Positions 34,135 to 46,698 of a stretch of DNA of 64,000 nt are shown here, piece by piece. The stretch covers positions 107,097,319 to 107,161,318 of the forward strand of contig CP136066.1 in assembly GCA_032622095.1 (NCBI GenBank). Reading direction: 5' to 3'. The translations under genes and the position numbers were made by a program. The notes under the pieces were generated by a model, which saw nothing but the letters and a program-made list of their open reading frames with translations, made no database searches and was not told where the DNA came from. Source of the DNA: Siphonodentalium dalli. Taxonomy: Eukaryota; Mollusca; Scaphopoda; Gadilida; Siphonodentaliidae. The stretch's first letter is position 1. Each line of letters opens with the position of its first letter.

Positions 34135-35335
34135 GTGAGAAACTTTGATTTTGTTGGCCGATTTGGATGCCATCCTAAACTTGTTGTCAAATATGGAGTG
34201 CATGTAATGCCGTATCTATTGTCCGTTGTGATCACTGTCCCGACATGCGCGGCACAAATTAGAAAATACCGTTCTGTATAAGGTAAGTCTCACTCGCAAG
34301 CCTTTGTAGCCATATGTGTTCAGTTGAAATATGTATATATATATAATCTTTCCATAAAAATTCAAAGAAAAAATTGAAAAATATACGAAATAGTTGCCAG
34401 AAAGGTGATCGTATAACGTTTAATGAATTACTAATTCTAGACCAGTGTTTTCGTGAGGTTATACCATAGCCAATCAAAATTTAATAGAAATGTTGTCAAT
34501 TTTACAGAAATTAGTAAAAATTCTCATTTTTCACATTTTTTCTTCAAATTTTAATCTTAGATCACGTTTAGACACTGTTATTTATAATTCCCTTCATCAC
34601 TCTGTACACTGTTTCAGTTTTTGCTTCTAAAGCCAACTTGACATGCAGCATTCTAAGTGTAAACTACATAATTCGTTTTTCTGCAAAAGTTATATTTTAG
34701 GGGTGGGGTTAAGTTTACGCTCATATCACATTTTCACAGCAATATTCTTGGCATTCCATTACTAAATTCGTTTTAATATGCCATTGGGGCAATTTTTGAG
34801 CCATGTTGCAGATCAAAATAGCCCATTTGGTTCACAAGTTATAGCCATTTATATGTGACCATTTTTTCATAATCCAAGTAATTTTTCGCGATTTTAAAAT
34901 ATTTATTGCAATTTTTTCTAACTAGCTCATAAATTGGTCTAGTTTTGTATCTCGTATCATTTTATGATCATATCTTATTAATAATTTATAAACTACATAT
35001 TGTGCAGTTTATAACTGCAATATTTTGTTTATGCTCTGACACACAAATATTCATTTTATTTTAGGGGTAAGAGTTGTCTTCCCTGAAAAATCGATTTTGG
35101 GACACTTTCTGAAACTGGCAACAATCAAAATCTGATGCGCCATATGATTACCTTTAATTTGATATGTAGAAACCTTTGTTGGAGGGGGGTGCAGCCAACT
35201 CGAAAAATATCTTGTTTGGCCCACAGACTAAAGCGGGCGCGTGTATAGAAGCGGCGTATATGGGCAGCGCCAAAGGGGGGAATGCAGCGGAGCGCGTTAT
35301 CAGCCCCTGTGGATTTAGTCACTAGCCGGCAGGCT
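34135..35335. repeat. inner right arm, inverted copy of 30295-31500
   Basis: It carries the complements of the words listed for the left arm, ending in GCAGCGGAGCGCGTTA and CAGCCCCTGTGGATTTAG. Similarity is continuous enough to call despite many changes. Confidence 0.8.
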
Positions 35336-36340
35336 TTATTGTAGATGGCTGTCTCTCACCTATAATCTTTAAGTGTTTTGACAGTTAGTTGCAATCAGTG
35401 TTACCTATAAACCGTAAACGGAACTAAACCAGGCAATTTGTTTTGTAAATCGGTTTATTGAAAATAAATAGACATTGGGAAGAAAATCCTAAGACGCAAT
35501 ATAGATAAGTTTGTCTGCAACTGTTACTACAAGAACTTTATATTTTCCCAGCAAGATTGTTTTCTTGTTTTAAAGAGAATGTAAATGTTCTGGTTTCTGG
35601 AGTTGCAAATTCGTGAGAAAAACTTGTTTTGTCAGTCGTTTTCATGCGCATCATTCTCACTAAAATATATATTCAGACAGTTTGGTGATTATTCTGAATG
35701 GAATATGTCGAAATCTTTCAATAAATACCTTGGAATTTCCAAATTTCCAAACTGGCATTTGACAGCCTTGATTTTAGTTCATTTTAATGATTATTGTCCC
35801 CCAACGTTTCCGTCGGAGGACTATAGAAATGACCCTCGTCCGTCCGTCCGTTCGTCCGTGTTTACTAATGACTACTTATGTGGCTAAGATTGTGTAAAAT
35901 GGATATTTATGTGCATAACTTCCGTTGCGTGGCTAGCCACGTAACAGCTTTCAGATGGACGTTCTAAAATGATCTATTTGTCCTAATCAGCTTATTTAAT
36001 TTTGTAGTCACTCAAAATTTGGAAAAAAAAAGTCCATCGATTTAGACATCCATGACCCGTCAATAGGAGATGTCGGACACTGACAAGACATTTATGTGGC
36101 TAGCCACCCAATCACGGACCTGTCAGTTTCTCCTATTCCACTGTCCCAGTTGCTGTGAGCAAGTTTTTGAGTTTTAATCAGCTTCTTCTGCTATAATTCC
36201 AACATGTTATGAATCCATAATCTGGAGTTTTATCACTATCTACTACTTGATAGCCACTTAAAATTTTATGGCTACTTGAGAAGCCACATAAAAACTAAAG
36301 CCACATTACCATTTCTAGCCACATAGGTCGAAGCCACATA
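35336..36340. other. no gene; start of GTCCGTCC-headed repeat
   Basis: At 35803-35880 a CGTTTCCGTCGGAGGACTAT block is followed by a GTCCGTCCGTCCGTTCGTCC tract. Further on, GCCACATA recurs in several orientations (about 35930-36335). The pattern fits the 5' part of the tandem-repeat element that follows. Confidence 0.45.
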
Positions 36341-37400
36341 TCTACCCATTTGTTGGTACGTCCGTCCGTGTGTCTGTCCGTGCGTCCGTGTGTCCGTGCG
36401 TCCGAGATCGGGTACCTTCATGGTGTAATCAACTCCTCCTACAGTTTTAAACGTAGAGATTTGAAACTCTGGGATATTGTTCCTAACATGTTGGTGATTT
36501 GCAACATCTATATAGCTAATCAAAAATATAATTTTTTCCATATTTTTGGGGGAGTATTCGACTTAGAAAATTTGGAACATTTTTGCCTTTTGGATGAGAT
36601 TGGGTACCTTCATGGTGTAATCAACTCCTCCTACAGTTTTAAATGTAGAGATTTGAAACTCTGGGATATTGTTCCTAACATGTTGGTGATTTGCAACATC
36701 TATATAGCTAATCAAAAATATAATTTTTTCCATATTTTTGGGGGGGTATTCGACTTAGAAAATTTGGAACATTTTTGCCTTTTGGATGAGATTGGGTACC
36801 TTCATGGTGTAATCAACTCCTCCTAGGCTCCTACAGTTTTAAATGTAGAGATTTGAAACTCTGGGATATTGTTCCTAACATGTTGGTGATTTGCAACATC
36901 TATATAGCTAATAAAAAATATCATTTTTTCCATATTTTTGGGGGGTTTTCGACTTAGAAAATTTGGAACATTTTTGCCTTAAGGATGAGATTGGGTACCT
37001 TCATGGTGTAATCAACTCCTCCTACAGTTTTAAATGTAGAGATTTGAAACTCTGGGATATTGTTCCTAACATGTTGGTGATTTGCTACATCTATATAGCT
37101 AATAAAAAATATCATTTGTTCCATATTTTTGGGGGGTTTTCGACTTAGAAAATTTGGATTTTGTTTGCCTTTTGGATGAGATTGGGTACCTTCATGGTGT
37201 AATCAACTCCTCCTACAGTTTTAAATGTAGAGATTTGAAACTTTGGGTTATTGTTCCTAACATGTTGGTGATTTGCAACATCTATATAGCTAATATTATT
37301 TTTATGGAGTTATTAACCCTTTTCGACTTCGAAAATTTCAACATTTTTTTTTAATTTCTTTAACAAAGCGGCATCGACTTGCCATGTTGTCGGGGGACAC
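36341..37400 (+). repeat. tandem array, five 191-bp units with (GTCC)n head
   Basis: A GTCCGTCCGTGTGTCTGTCC tract leads into five units starting GAGAT(C/T)GGGTACCTTCATGG at 36404, 36595, 36788, 36987 and 37178. Units contain GATTTGAAACTCTGGGATAT and TTTTCGACTTAGAAAATTTG. The periods are 191, 193, 199 and 191. One frame stays open through the first copies (158 residues), repeating an IGYLHGVINSSY peptide, but copies 3-5 break it, so I treat it as repeat DNA rather than a gene. It ends near TGTCGGGGGACACTGTGG. Confidence 0.85.
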
Positions 37401-38254
37401 TGTGGTCTGCTGACCTTTTATTAATCTTTGACTGACTATCGAGGAGGGAAGATGACACATTGGGCCGACCCCAGCTCATGAGAAAAATAGACCTTGAAAT
37501 TATGATCCTTACGTTTTTTTTACAGTTTTTCTGAGTTGTGAATTTTCAGTTAATTTCTTTTGAGAAATGCAGACTGAAATTTTTCCACAAAGAACTCATT
37601 TGATATTTTCAAAGTCAGAAATTCTCACGTTAGATCTCATAAGAAATACAGGCCTTAAAATGGCATGGTCTCGAATTCCAGAAAAGTAAGCTAATTGTGA
37701 TTTTCTAACATGAGAATATGTTAGAAATAGGGTAGAAATTTCTAAGTCAGATTTCAATTGGTGCAAAATGATTATCCAGCACATGTAGCAGAGAAATCTG
37801 ATCTGGTGTATGCTGGATAATTCAAACTATAAAAAGTGCCAAAACAGTTACTGGAGGTAACATGAGCATGTCAGTTGATATGCACAATTTAGACTGTAAA
37901 ATCTTTATTTCTGTGTTTGAAGTTGTATTATATTCATGAGAAGGAAACATGGAGTTATATTGTAGTATTTGTGGATATTCAACATGAAACATCTAACGTC
38001 ATTGGTTTGAGATTCTAATGTGAGATTCTCATGAGAATTATGTTAGAACATTTTGGTAAGGGCCATATCATGACATCTGCATAATCGAATAATGCCAAGA
38101 TATAAGATGTGTAGAGGGTGTCTAAATGGTTTTCTATTTCTAGTCTATATTTTTCACTTCTTAGACAGGTTATCAATTGATAAGGGATAATATTTTATAA
38201 TAATGTATCAATATGAAAATCCCATGTTCCTGATTTGTGAAAATAAATTGGTGA
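37401..38254. other. no gene seen
   Basis: AT-rich DNA with repeated TGAGAT.CTCA.GAGAA words (for example 37620-37720 and 38005-38040). No coding evidence. Confidence 0.4.
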
Positions 38255-39005
38255 TGGGAATTGTTAAATGCAAAATGCAGCCCTGCCATAAAGCCAATTA
38301 GTGTTACTCGCTACATGGTCTGTGTGTTAATTAATTACCTGTTACTGAAAGCTTGTGTTTGGCTTTCCTATGCCGAACACAAAACGCGTTATACAGAAGA
38401 TCTAATAAAACGTTCATTATTGACCCAAACTTCGTATAGCTTGAACATGAATACATAGGCCTGTGAACATTATCTGTTATATAAATATATTTCCCATTAT
38501 TTGAATTTGTGTTCGGTTATGTTCGGTTGTGTTTGGCTTTTATGAGGACCCTGGCTCATGTGCAGATCTGACTATATAGTCCGATTTGCACATAATGTGC
38601 AAATCGAACTATATCAGTTTATCATAAAATTTTATTAGTACAAAGATCATAGTTATTTCTGTCACGTAATGTTTAATTTCAATATGTTGCTATGAGACTA
38701 TTCAATTATTTTCCAGCAGGAATAATTTGTTTAACCGAAATGGACTTTTGATGATTACTTTGGCCATACTTTGGGACAGTTTTGTAATCTTCTTCAAACT
38801 TTATAAAATCACTTTATTTTGGAAACTGATTGTTTCCAGCATCAATTGTTATCAACAGATTGATAAATTACTAATTGGATTTCAAAAGAAATGGCATTTC
38901 ATTGATATAGAAAATTTAATACCAAAACTGTATAGCTCGATTTGCACATTATGTGCAAATCTGACCATATAGTCAGATTTGCACATGAGCCAGACCTGTT
39001 GGATT
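38255..39005. repeat. outer right arm of the large inverted-repeat structure
   Basis: The complements of the left-arm words appear as GTGTTTGGCTTTCCTATGCC, TTGACCCAAACTTCGTATAG, TTGAACATGAATACATAGGC, GGCTTTTATGAGGACC and ATGAGCCAGACCT. The order and the loss of the 28880-30184 insertion confirm homology. A separate hairpin MITE is inserted at its outer end. Confidence 0.75.
38553..38991. mobile_element. hairpin MITE with TTTGCACAT/ATGTGCAAA ends
   Basis: GTGCAGATCTGACTATATAG..GATTTGCACATAATGTGC at the left is matched in inverse by GCACATTATGTGCAAATC..GACCATATAGTC at the right. The insertion splits a GGCTCATG site of the outer arm. No coding frame. Confidence 0.75.
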
Positions 39006-39299
39006 AGTCTCATTAGATTAGATTTTATTTTGATATAAACATTCATATCAGCCCTCTTAATTCAGATTATTTAGTTTGTCAATCCGCTACAGCAACCCTT
39101 TGTTGTGGCCCAGTTTGCTTCAGCAAATCGCTTGGCATTGATGATTGGCGTAGCCAATTATGAGGGCTCCACATACTATAATCCTCAGCACATTGAGCGA
39201 TGGAGTATTAGATGTAGATGTTCATATATATGTTGACAATGCAATGATACAGTAAATAGTATATCATTAATCATTATGTGCATATAAATTGTGTATATA
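39006..39299. other. no gene seen
   Basis: Nothing recognisable in this AT-rich spacer. Confidence 0.35.
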
Positions 39300-40010
39300 C
39301 AGGGTTTCCACTACTATGGCAGGCCGGCCGTCCCACTATTTCCCCTCAAAATGTGCAATATACATTGGTAAGTCATTGGGGGGAGCGGGCGACGAACAGT
39401 GCAGAACTTCTTCCAAAACAAGATCTGTATCGAGGAAATGTTTAATTAAAATTAGAACAATTAAATTATTAATAATAGTTATATTATCAGTTTATGTACT
39501 CCCTATTTATTGAATACAGAATTTACCCATTATACGAATCCAGCATGAGGTCATCTTCGTCTGAGGAATGATTTTACAACAAATAGTTTTGATCGGTACT
39601 GTGAAGAAATAGAAAGATAGCAGCCATGCAGAACTTGTGTATAGCATGTGCTCATCTCATTACGTAACACCTGTTACTGCTAGACAGTGTGACAATGTGT
39701 CTTTTGCCAACTGCGGTAGTCTTTGATGTCGGCTTTTAATATTGCTACTGTTTAAATAAAAGTCGTTGTATCCATTCTATGCTGTTGTGCTTACATGCTT
39801 TTAGTTCATTAACTTGAGATCTGAGAAAGACGATCTGTTTTAATTTGGTTTCTATACGAAGCTTTAATGTTCCTGCTTGTTGTCTCAAGTGCAAGGAAAT
39901 GGCTACTTTTCAGTGATAAACATCCAATTTTTCTCCCGACAGGTCGCCTGGTACATGTATGTGCTTCGCAAATACGGCCACATTCCCCCCAACCCCTGGC
40001 GGAAACCCTG
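39300..40010. mobile_element. CAGGGTTTCC-family DNA transposon, copy 1 (711 bp)
   Basis: The ends CAGGGTTTCCACTA and TGGCGGAAACCCTG are flanked by GTATATA (39293-39299 and 40011-40017). The rightmost 230 bp (AGTGCAAGGAAATGGCTACT, GATAAACATCCAATTTT, CTCCCGACAGG) recur inverted in copy 3 at 49564, and the last 125 bp in copy 2 (54420-54546). The CAG-start ends suggest hAT or a relative. No transposase. Confidence 0.8.
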
Positions 40011-40113
40011 GTATATAACATAAGTAAAGTAGGTTTCTATATATTATACTGTGATGTATAATATAATATATCATAATCTCTATTCTCTTAAAGCTGTGAT
40101 CTGTAAAATTAAG

Positions 40114-41631
40114 TAGGGGTGCCACGATTAATTGTATAATCGATGAACCGTTGATAGAAAATGCCAGTTAATGTTGAATACCCTGATTGTTTTACACAGT
40201 TTAATCTACAACCAAGGGGTTAACAACCTTCGATCATGTATGAAAGAGATTCCAACAACATGAATACTACTAATATATGTTGCAAACAGTCAGCAGTTCA
40301 TTTGATATGCGACATGGTTACTCTTCGGGTCGTTGTATATTCTTCAAATTGGCGGCACTGCAGCTTTGAACTTATACCAATGTCGTTGTATATTTCTACA
40401 AGAAAGGCGGCACTATGTCTTGAAATGGGCTGACTGTCAATGAACTGAATGCACTCGTCCTTGAATCTCATTGGACCAAAGGGGAGTTGATATTGACATT
40501 CTCTCGAAACCAGGGAACCTACGGAATTTTAATCAGTGATATTCTCTGCGGTGTCATTTGCAGCAACTATACTTTGTTTGTATAAGTATACTTAGATGAT
40601 ACTAGTACAGGCTATCGCTTATTGTGTGGTGACTGCTGAATGAAATTGACTATTATCAAATACTTAACTTGTTCTGAGTCCTGAAATTTGCGGGCGGGGG
40701 CCCAACTTTGTTATTGTTATCCACGCTCTGAAACGCCGAGAACTGTGCTCGTATTGAATACATTGTGCTCATTAGTCATTACCGGTGGTTTATCATGCAC
40801 TTTATTAACATAAAAATTACATCAGCCGATGTCTCAAATTGAGAAAACAAACAAATATTTAATGCAGTACAGACATATATCATGAGAACAAAAAGATTCC
40901 CATGATTCTATCACCTGTACGGATAACGAATTGCTTTGGATTCCTGTCAAGTTATGCGGCAACATGATATTCCCCACTATATATGTTTAATTACTTATTG
41001 ACGGATGTAACCAATTAATAGCTGCGATTGACCCCCTCCCATGGCGCCTGACGCACGAAGAATACTATCGACGAGCATCATTATTATTATGCAACAACTC
41101 AACTGAATTATTGAAAACTCCTCACCACTGCCCCCTCTTCCAACATATCATCCCCTTTATCTCTCTCTCTCTCTATCGTCCTTTCTATCTATCTATCTCT
41201 CTTTCACTATCTCTCTTTCTCCCTGCTTCTCACGACATCATCATTACTATAATTATAATATTTTAATTCCTTCCCGTCTGACCCCCTACACTTAATGAAG
41301 AGCGGGCGCGAAACAAAATGGGAGCAAACTTAATAAAAGCCCTTGGGCTTGTTGTTTAATCTCCTTTCCAATCAATCGATCATTTATATTATTCTATTTT
41401 ACTGCAAAATTTTGTCAAATGTTTAAATATGTTATTATTTTGATTGGAATAAAATATGTTTACACCAAACAAGCAGCGACAGCAGTTAACCCGCACCCAT
41501 CCAATACATAAATAGACCATATTACGGAATACTTCCACTGATGTTATTAATATTAGGTACGATTAATCGATTATAGTCGATTATTGAAGACTGATTATCG
41601 ATAAACAAAATCAATAATCGTGGCACTTCTA
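40114..41631. mobile_element. hAT-like element, 1.5 kb, non-autonomous
   Basis: The ends TAGGGGTGCCACGATTA and TAATCGTGGCACTTCTA are flanked by AAATTAAG and AAAGTAAG, an 8-bp target duplication with one mismatch. The TAGGGGTG..ACGATT terminus and 8-bp duplication are typical of hAT transposons. The interior holds a CT-rich microsatellite at 41160-41222 but no transposase frame. Confidence 0.8.
41160..41222. repeat. CTCTCT / CTAT microsatellite
   Basis: A pyrimidine-rich run of CTCTCTCTCT, CTATCTATCTAT and CTCTCTTTCTC inside the hAT-like element. Confidence 0.85.
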
Positions 41632-41855
41632 AAAGTAAGAGTGCAGAATATAGAAAATATGGGTGTACTGTCATGTGACTGAATGTTATCGTAGATAACA
41701 TAATAAGCTTATAGCAGGCAGAGGCCCATTTATTTCCATTATGGTCCCTGGTGCCACCCAGTCACATGAGAGGCCACACAACACGTTCGGAACTTCCTGC
41801 TCTACTAAATCTGGTATAAATTAGTGTGAATAAAACTTATTGGTGAATTCCATGC

Positions 41856-42256
41856 GTGACTGATGGGACAAACCATAAATTTAGTTTTTTCTATAACTGA
41901 TCATGCCCATCCAAATAGATTAAAGATAACTAAATTATGCTCAAAAGAAGGTGAATCAAGTCTCTTAACAATATTAGGTACCATTTTTAAAATGACTAAT
42001 CCTGTAGCCATATATGTCAATTTTTTTCTGCGTGACTGATGGGACATGTTTTGGACAAGTTTTTTGGGTACCTCTACGCAAACTGATGATATTATCCAAA
42101 ACATTGGACTACAGTAATATCATCAATGTAAATGAAACATCATAATATTTTTCTAACAGAAAAATCAAGTCTTGGTGGTGCATTCATTCTGAAACTGAAA
42201 TGCTATGAAGAAATCCACGTGACTGATGGGACAGTACTTTTGTGACTGATGGGACA
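41856..42256. repeat. dispersed 15-mer GTGACTGATGGGACA (four copies)
   Basis: Exact copies at 41856, 42032, 42219 and 42242, with a fifth at 43969. The spacing is irregular (176, 187, 23 bp) and the sequence between copies is not obviously repeated. Function unknown. Confidence 0.75.
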
Positions 42257-42420
42257 CCACTGAAATCTAAACTTTTATATATGTTTGTGGAAGGGCGCTT
42301 TATTCCATTTCATCTCCAAGGTGAAAAAATAATTTTTATGGAATTATACAAGCACATCAATACTTGTTGTGATTGCTGGATGTGATTGGATATATAGGAC
42401 AAGGACAAATCTCACATAAG

Positions 42421-43085
42421 AACCCCACTTTATAATAGGAATCCCATCCCATCTCATATGAGAATCCCAAGACTGGAGAGTCCCAAAGGGGAACCCACAA
42501 GACAACCTGACCTCGCAAGAGAATCTCCACACGAGAACCCCCAACACAATCTCCTATGTGAACCCCAATCCACAAATCTCACAGAGACCAAAACCGATAA
42601 TGAAAACCCCTATGAGAATACCAACCCTCCAATCCCACACAAGAACCCCACAGGGCAACCTCATTTCACAATGGGAACCACAATTTGAAAACCTCACATG
42701 AGAACCCCACCAGATAATCTTATCTCTAAGGGGGACATCACATGCGAGAACCCCAACTCTATAAGTCTCACATGAGAACACGACACGACAACCTCTTCTC
42801 ATATGAGAACACCACTGGAGAACCCCATGGAAATCACAAAAGACAACCTGACTTCAGAAGAGAACCTCTACAGAAGGACCCCCACATGGCAACCCCATTA
42901 ATTATGAGAACCCTAACCCACAGATCTCACAGAGAACCACACATAGGAACCCCATATGGCAACTCCATGACACAAGAGAACCCATGGGAACCCCAAGTAA
43001 ACCATACGAGAACCCCATGAGTATCTCATCACACATGAGAACCCCAATGATAACCCCATATGGGAACACAAACCTGTAAACTTCA
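42421..43085. repeat. irregular GAGAACCCCA array
   Basis: About 660 bp in which (T/A)GAGAACCCCA or variants (GGGAACCCCA, GTGAACCCCA) recur over 20 times at 15-40 bp spacing, alternating with CTCACA and CAACCT words. Frames on both strands stay open because of the biased composition. They are not protein genes. Confidence 0.75.
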
Positions 43086-43382
43086 CCCCAACCACAGTTT
43101 GACATCTATCAGGCTAGCAACAACCAATCAGATCGAAGCTGAGCCCTAAACAGGCTATATAAGGGCAAGGTTTCCCCACACTTTTGCACAAACCACATTT
43201 GGTCATGAACGAAATACATAGACCTATCGGCGAAGGATTAGTTGATTACTGGTGTTTCCCTGTGGAGAAACTCGTTTCTCATTTACCCTTATTAGTCCAG
43301 GAGATATTGGTCAAATTCTGCACCCCACCCCCCACGACTGAACTTCACCCGACTAATTTTAATCCTTAATGTCTTCTCTAAT
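43086..43382. other. no gene recognised
   Basis: A 61-residue frame at 43184-43369 is unrecognised. A TATATAAG word at 43156-43163 precedes it by about 20 bp, with no further support. Confidence 0.3.
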
Positions 43383-43735
43383 TATACCCCCATCCCAAAA
43401 GATGGGGGGTATACTGGATTATATGCGTCTGTCCATGTGTATGTCCGCTCATATATCTAAACCATGGTTTATCGGATCTCAATAAAATTTGTTTGTGGTT
43501 TGGCATCAGTAGGGATTTCAAAAGAGGGTTCATTGACGTTGTTCACATTTTCCATTCAAGAGTTATCCCTCTTTCTTTATCTGAAAACGTTGGATTTCCA
43601 TCTGTCATTCGTTAGACTTGTCCAGTTTGTTCCTCACTTTTTTCTTCATAATTTGGTTTCTGACCTGCCTATATTTCAAGTTTCACCATGTGGCTATCCC
43701 AGCAACATCTAGTTTTTTTGGGGTTATTAGCAAGA
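43383..43735 (+). mobile_element. Helentron-like repeat, CCCCATC hairpin head, degraded
   Basis: It starts with a hairpin (TACCCCCATC / GATGGGGGGTA, 43385-43411), then a GTCTGTCCATGTGTATGTCC tract, then prose-like AT-rich sequence with TCTCAATAAAATTTG. The order (5' hairpin, GTCY tract, AAATTTG-bearing unit) is the same as at 51318 and 53672. Only one unit is evident. Confidence 0.5.
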
Positions 43736-44887
43736 AAAATTAGTGGCTGCAGCAGACAAGATGGTGTCCATATATACATATCGATATTACGACAAAAAGT
43801 TGAAATTAGAATGTGAAAATAATTATTATACATCAGCATTCAAAGAAATCAAGATATTAAACACTAAAATCTTTACTTTCGCGTGGGCTTTCTTTTGTAA
43901 CATCATATATTGTGACATTTCAATGTTGTGTGTATGTGTCCATAAACTCAGATATTTGAGAATGTTTTGTGACTGATGGGACATAATTTACATGGCTACA
44001 TTTAAAACAATTGAATGTATTTGTATTGGATAACATAATTTCTTATATTAATGTTCCATTCTGAATGTAGGAAAACAAAAGTTAGTATTAGTATCTCAAT
44101 AGTTTGTGTGTACCACAACATTATGAACACAAAACGTGACTGGGTGAATATTTGGGGTGAAATAGTATGGGAAAGTATATACCTTAATGATTGTCAGTAA
44201 TGTTTCCATATTCATATACAAATGAAGTAATAAGTAACCTATATATTGTCAGTTGGTTAAAAATCCACAATGCACAAAAAATTGGTAAAATCCATCAGTT
44301 TTTTGCCTGAAAAAAAATGGTAGAGATGTTCTTTATCATAAGATTGGTGGCAGTTATTGAGAAAATTAAAAAAGATTCATAAATTTGGGTATCTAACCAT
44401 TCCACTGAGTAATACAGTGATAAATTTAGAAGAATTCAAAATTTTCACAAAAATGCAACTTTCCGCTGGAAATGACCATTGTGGAACTTACACAATACAT
44501 AGGACATTCCTTAGCAGTATAGTCCAGATGAAACTTAAAGGGATTGGCAGCCTTCGTGTATAGGTTATAATTTAGAAATAACATTATCAAATTATGATAA
44601 TTTCCTCAAGAATATACTAATAGTATAGCATAATGATGATATGAATTTGATATTAGTCACAAAAAATGCTTTATGTCTGAGAAAATACAGGTCGACTGTT
44701 GTTTAGTTTCTCGCAAAAAGTTCAGTAGATTGTTTATAAGCAGAATCACGATATTGCGCCATTTCCTTATTTAGATTCATGCGCTTTTATGTCGGTTGTA
44801 AAACCCCTAATTTGGTGTGCCTACTACTTAGAACTCACAATACGACCCGTAGTAATATTCCTTATTTGTTAAGTATGACAATATATA
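43736..44887. other. no gene recognised
   Basis: Contains the fifth GTGACTGATGGGACA (43969-43983). Short frames have no recognisable motif. Confidence 0.4.
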
Positions 44888-45003
44888 CAGTAATGCTCTT
44901 GTCGAGAGCTTTCCAATGAATGGCAACAAGCCATATTTCCGACTAAATCCTGAAAAGTTACCCATAATTTTGCTGTGGTTAAGGAGTCGATTAATTAGAT
45001 TAG
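44888..45003. mobile_element. pogo-like MITE (CAGTAATGC), internally deleted copy
   Basis: TA-CAGTAATGCTCTT at the left joins directly to the hairpin and right half (GAATGGCAACAAGCCATATT, GAAAAGTTACCCATAATTTT, GTGGTTAAGGAGTCGATTA). The terminal CAGTA at the right is lost. Confidence 0.75.
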
Positions 45004-45529
45004 GAGAAAATACTAACTGCATTGAAAAATATTTTTCTTAGGCAAGCTGATAATCCATGGTTCTGGGACGTCTATATCTGTATATTCAGGGATGAAAGAG
45101 TTAAAGGTATTAAATGTGCATTAATTATGTTATAGTCCATGGGCCAAATCTAGTTGTTTAATTAAAAACAATCTGTAATATTTCCTCGAACTCAATCATT
45201 TATTGCCAACTAAGGGGGTATTGTATCATTCAGATTCCTTGTTACGTCAGCAATCTTTTCCTGAAATCACAATATGTTCTATCACGATGGGATGTTATCC
45301 CAAGTCCTCGAGTATATATATCTTGGTGACCATCTTTTATCTTTTATCATTCGTGGAGCTAAAATTTATATAGGTCCATCCAGAAAACATAACAATTGTG
45401 ACAAATCGTTGTTTCTATACCGGTATTTTTGTTGAACTCCATGGGGTTGAAAGTCATTTTGTTTTGACAAATTCAACCTTTTTGACCACCATCTTTGGTT
45501 ATCCCGATTTCTCAAATTCCCCAAGGATG
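45004..45529. other. no gene seen
   Basis: AT-rich spacer with no recognisable element. Confidence 0.4.
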
Positions 45530-45800
45530 ACCCGATAGAGAGTGATGAAGGGGAATTATAAATAACTTTGAACTAACATGTTCTAAGATGAAAATTTAAG
45601 GGAAAAACAGTGATCTTTTAAAAAACAACATTATGATTAACCATATATGAAAACTGGTCTAGAATTGGTAAATTCATAAAACCTCACATGATCAGCTTTC
45701 TGTCAAATTTTTCATATTTTCGAGGGCTGTGAATCAATGTATAGAAAGATTGAAATAATCGTCACTAATATGTGCTTTTTCTTGGAATATGTTTAATAGC
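45530..45800. repeat. third copy of the 31.0-kb dispersed repeat
   Basis: GATGAAGGGGAATTATAAA, AACATGTT.TAAGATGAAAAT, GTAAATTCATAAAACCTCAC and CATATTTTC match 31023-31250 in the same order. From 45733 it matches the complement of 33895-33945. It shows that the arms at 30-35 kb belong to a dispersed family. Confidence 0.7.
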
Positions 45801-46698
45801 ATGTTTATTATTCTATTTTAAAATTTATGGTCATATTCAGAGGTAGGTCGGGAGAAAATATATGTGTAATGAATTTATCTGTATATATCATTCACTGGAT
45901 AATTTACCTTTTCCACTGTCAATTGCATGTTATAACTGCTTTAATAGTGGAACGATTTCAGTCATGGCTGAAATTTGGTAGTATTTTATTTTATCTGCTG
46001 TAGGCCAACTATTTTTTACTTTGATAAATTATATAAGCTTAGATATCTTGTTCAATTTTTAAAGCACAAATAAGTCAATTTACTTTACTCATCCAGTAAT
46101 GTACGGTACCAACTAAGTCAGATTAATATTTCCTACATGTATTTCTACAGGGCCACAATAACCAACTCAAGACACCTGCCGACTATTATAATAAAATGAA
46201 TAAATTTCTGGGACAAGCAGGGACAAGTATGCTTATAATGTAGCACTTTATTTGATGCAATGTCGATGACAGTGTTCTATTCATTGCTTTCATTTGTTTT
46301 CCCATCGATTCATACTCCCGTCATGCCATTCTCAATAAAGTGAAAGTTGGCAGATTTTGGTCGACTAAAATGTTTTATTCAAAGCGATGTCCATTTCCAT
46401 TGACACTCACACTTGGCTTATTGGTTAAGTTCTTGTTATTACTTCAGGCTAAACAAATCCCTCAAATACAGGAAATTTGAGTAGTCTCCCTTTAAATTGT
46501 CTTCTTTATTAAGCAATCATTCTAGTAACTTTTAGAAAAAAATACAATTAATACTTTTAAATGTCTCAGAATGGGTTCTTTTTGTCAAAGCATTCAAGTG
46601 TTCATTGTAGTTTATACGAAGATACATTAATAAAATTAATCTTATCTCAATCTTACAGAAGACATAAAAAGCCATAAGAATATTTAAAAATAAAGATA
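45801..46698. other. no gene seen
   Basis: AT-rich spacer; nothing supported. Confidence 0.4.

Noticed and set aside
36350-36826. 158-residue repeated-peptide frame
   Set aside because: It reads through the 191-bp tandem repeats. Later repeats break the frame, so it is repeat DNA and not a repeat protein gene.
42458-43020. Pro/Asn/His-rich open frames in the GAGAACCCCA array
   Set aside because: Composition of the array removes stops on both strands; no start context, domain or codon bias.
43156-43163. TATATAAG as a promoter
   Set aside because: No gene follows; AT-rich DNA makes chance matches frequent.
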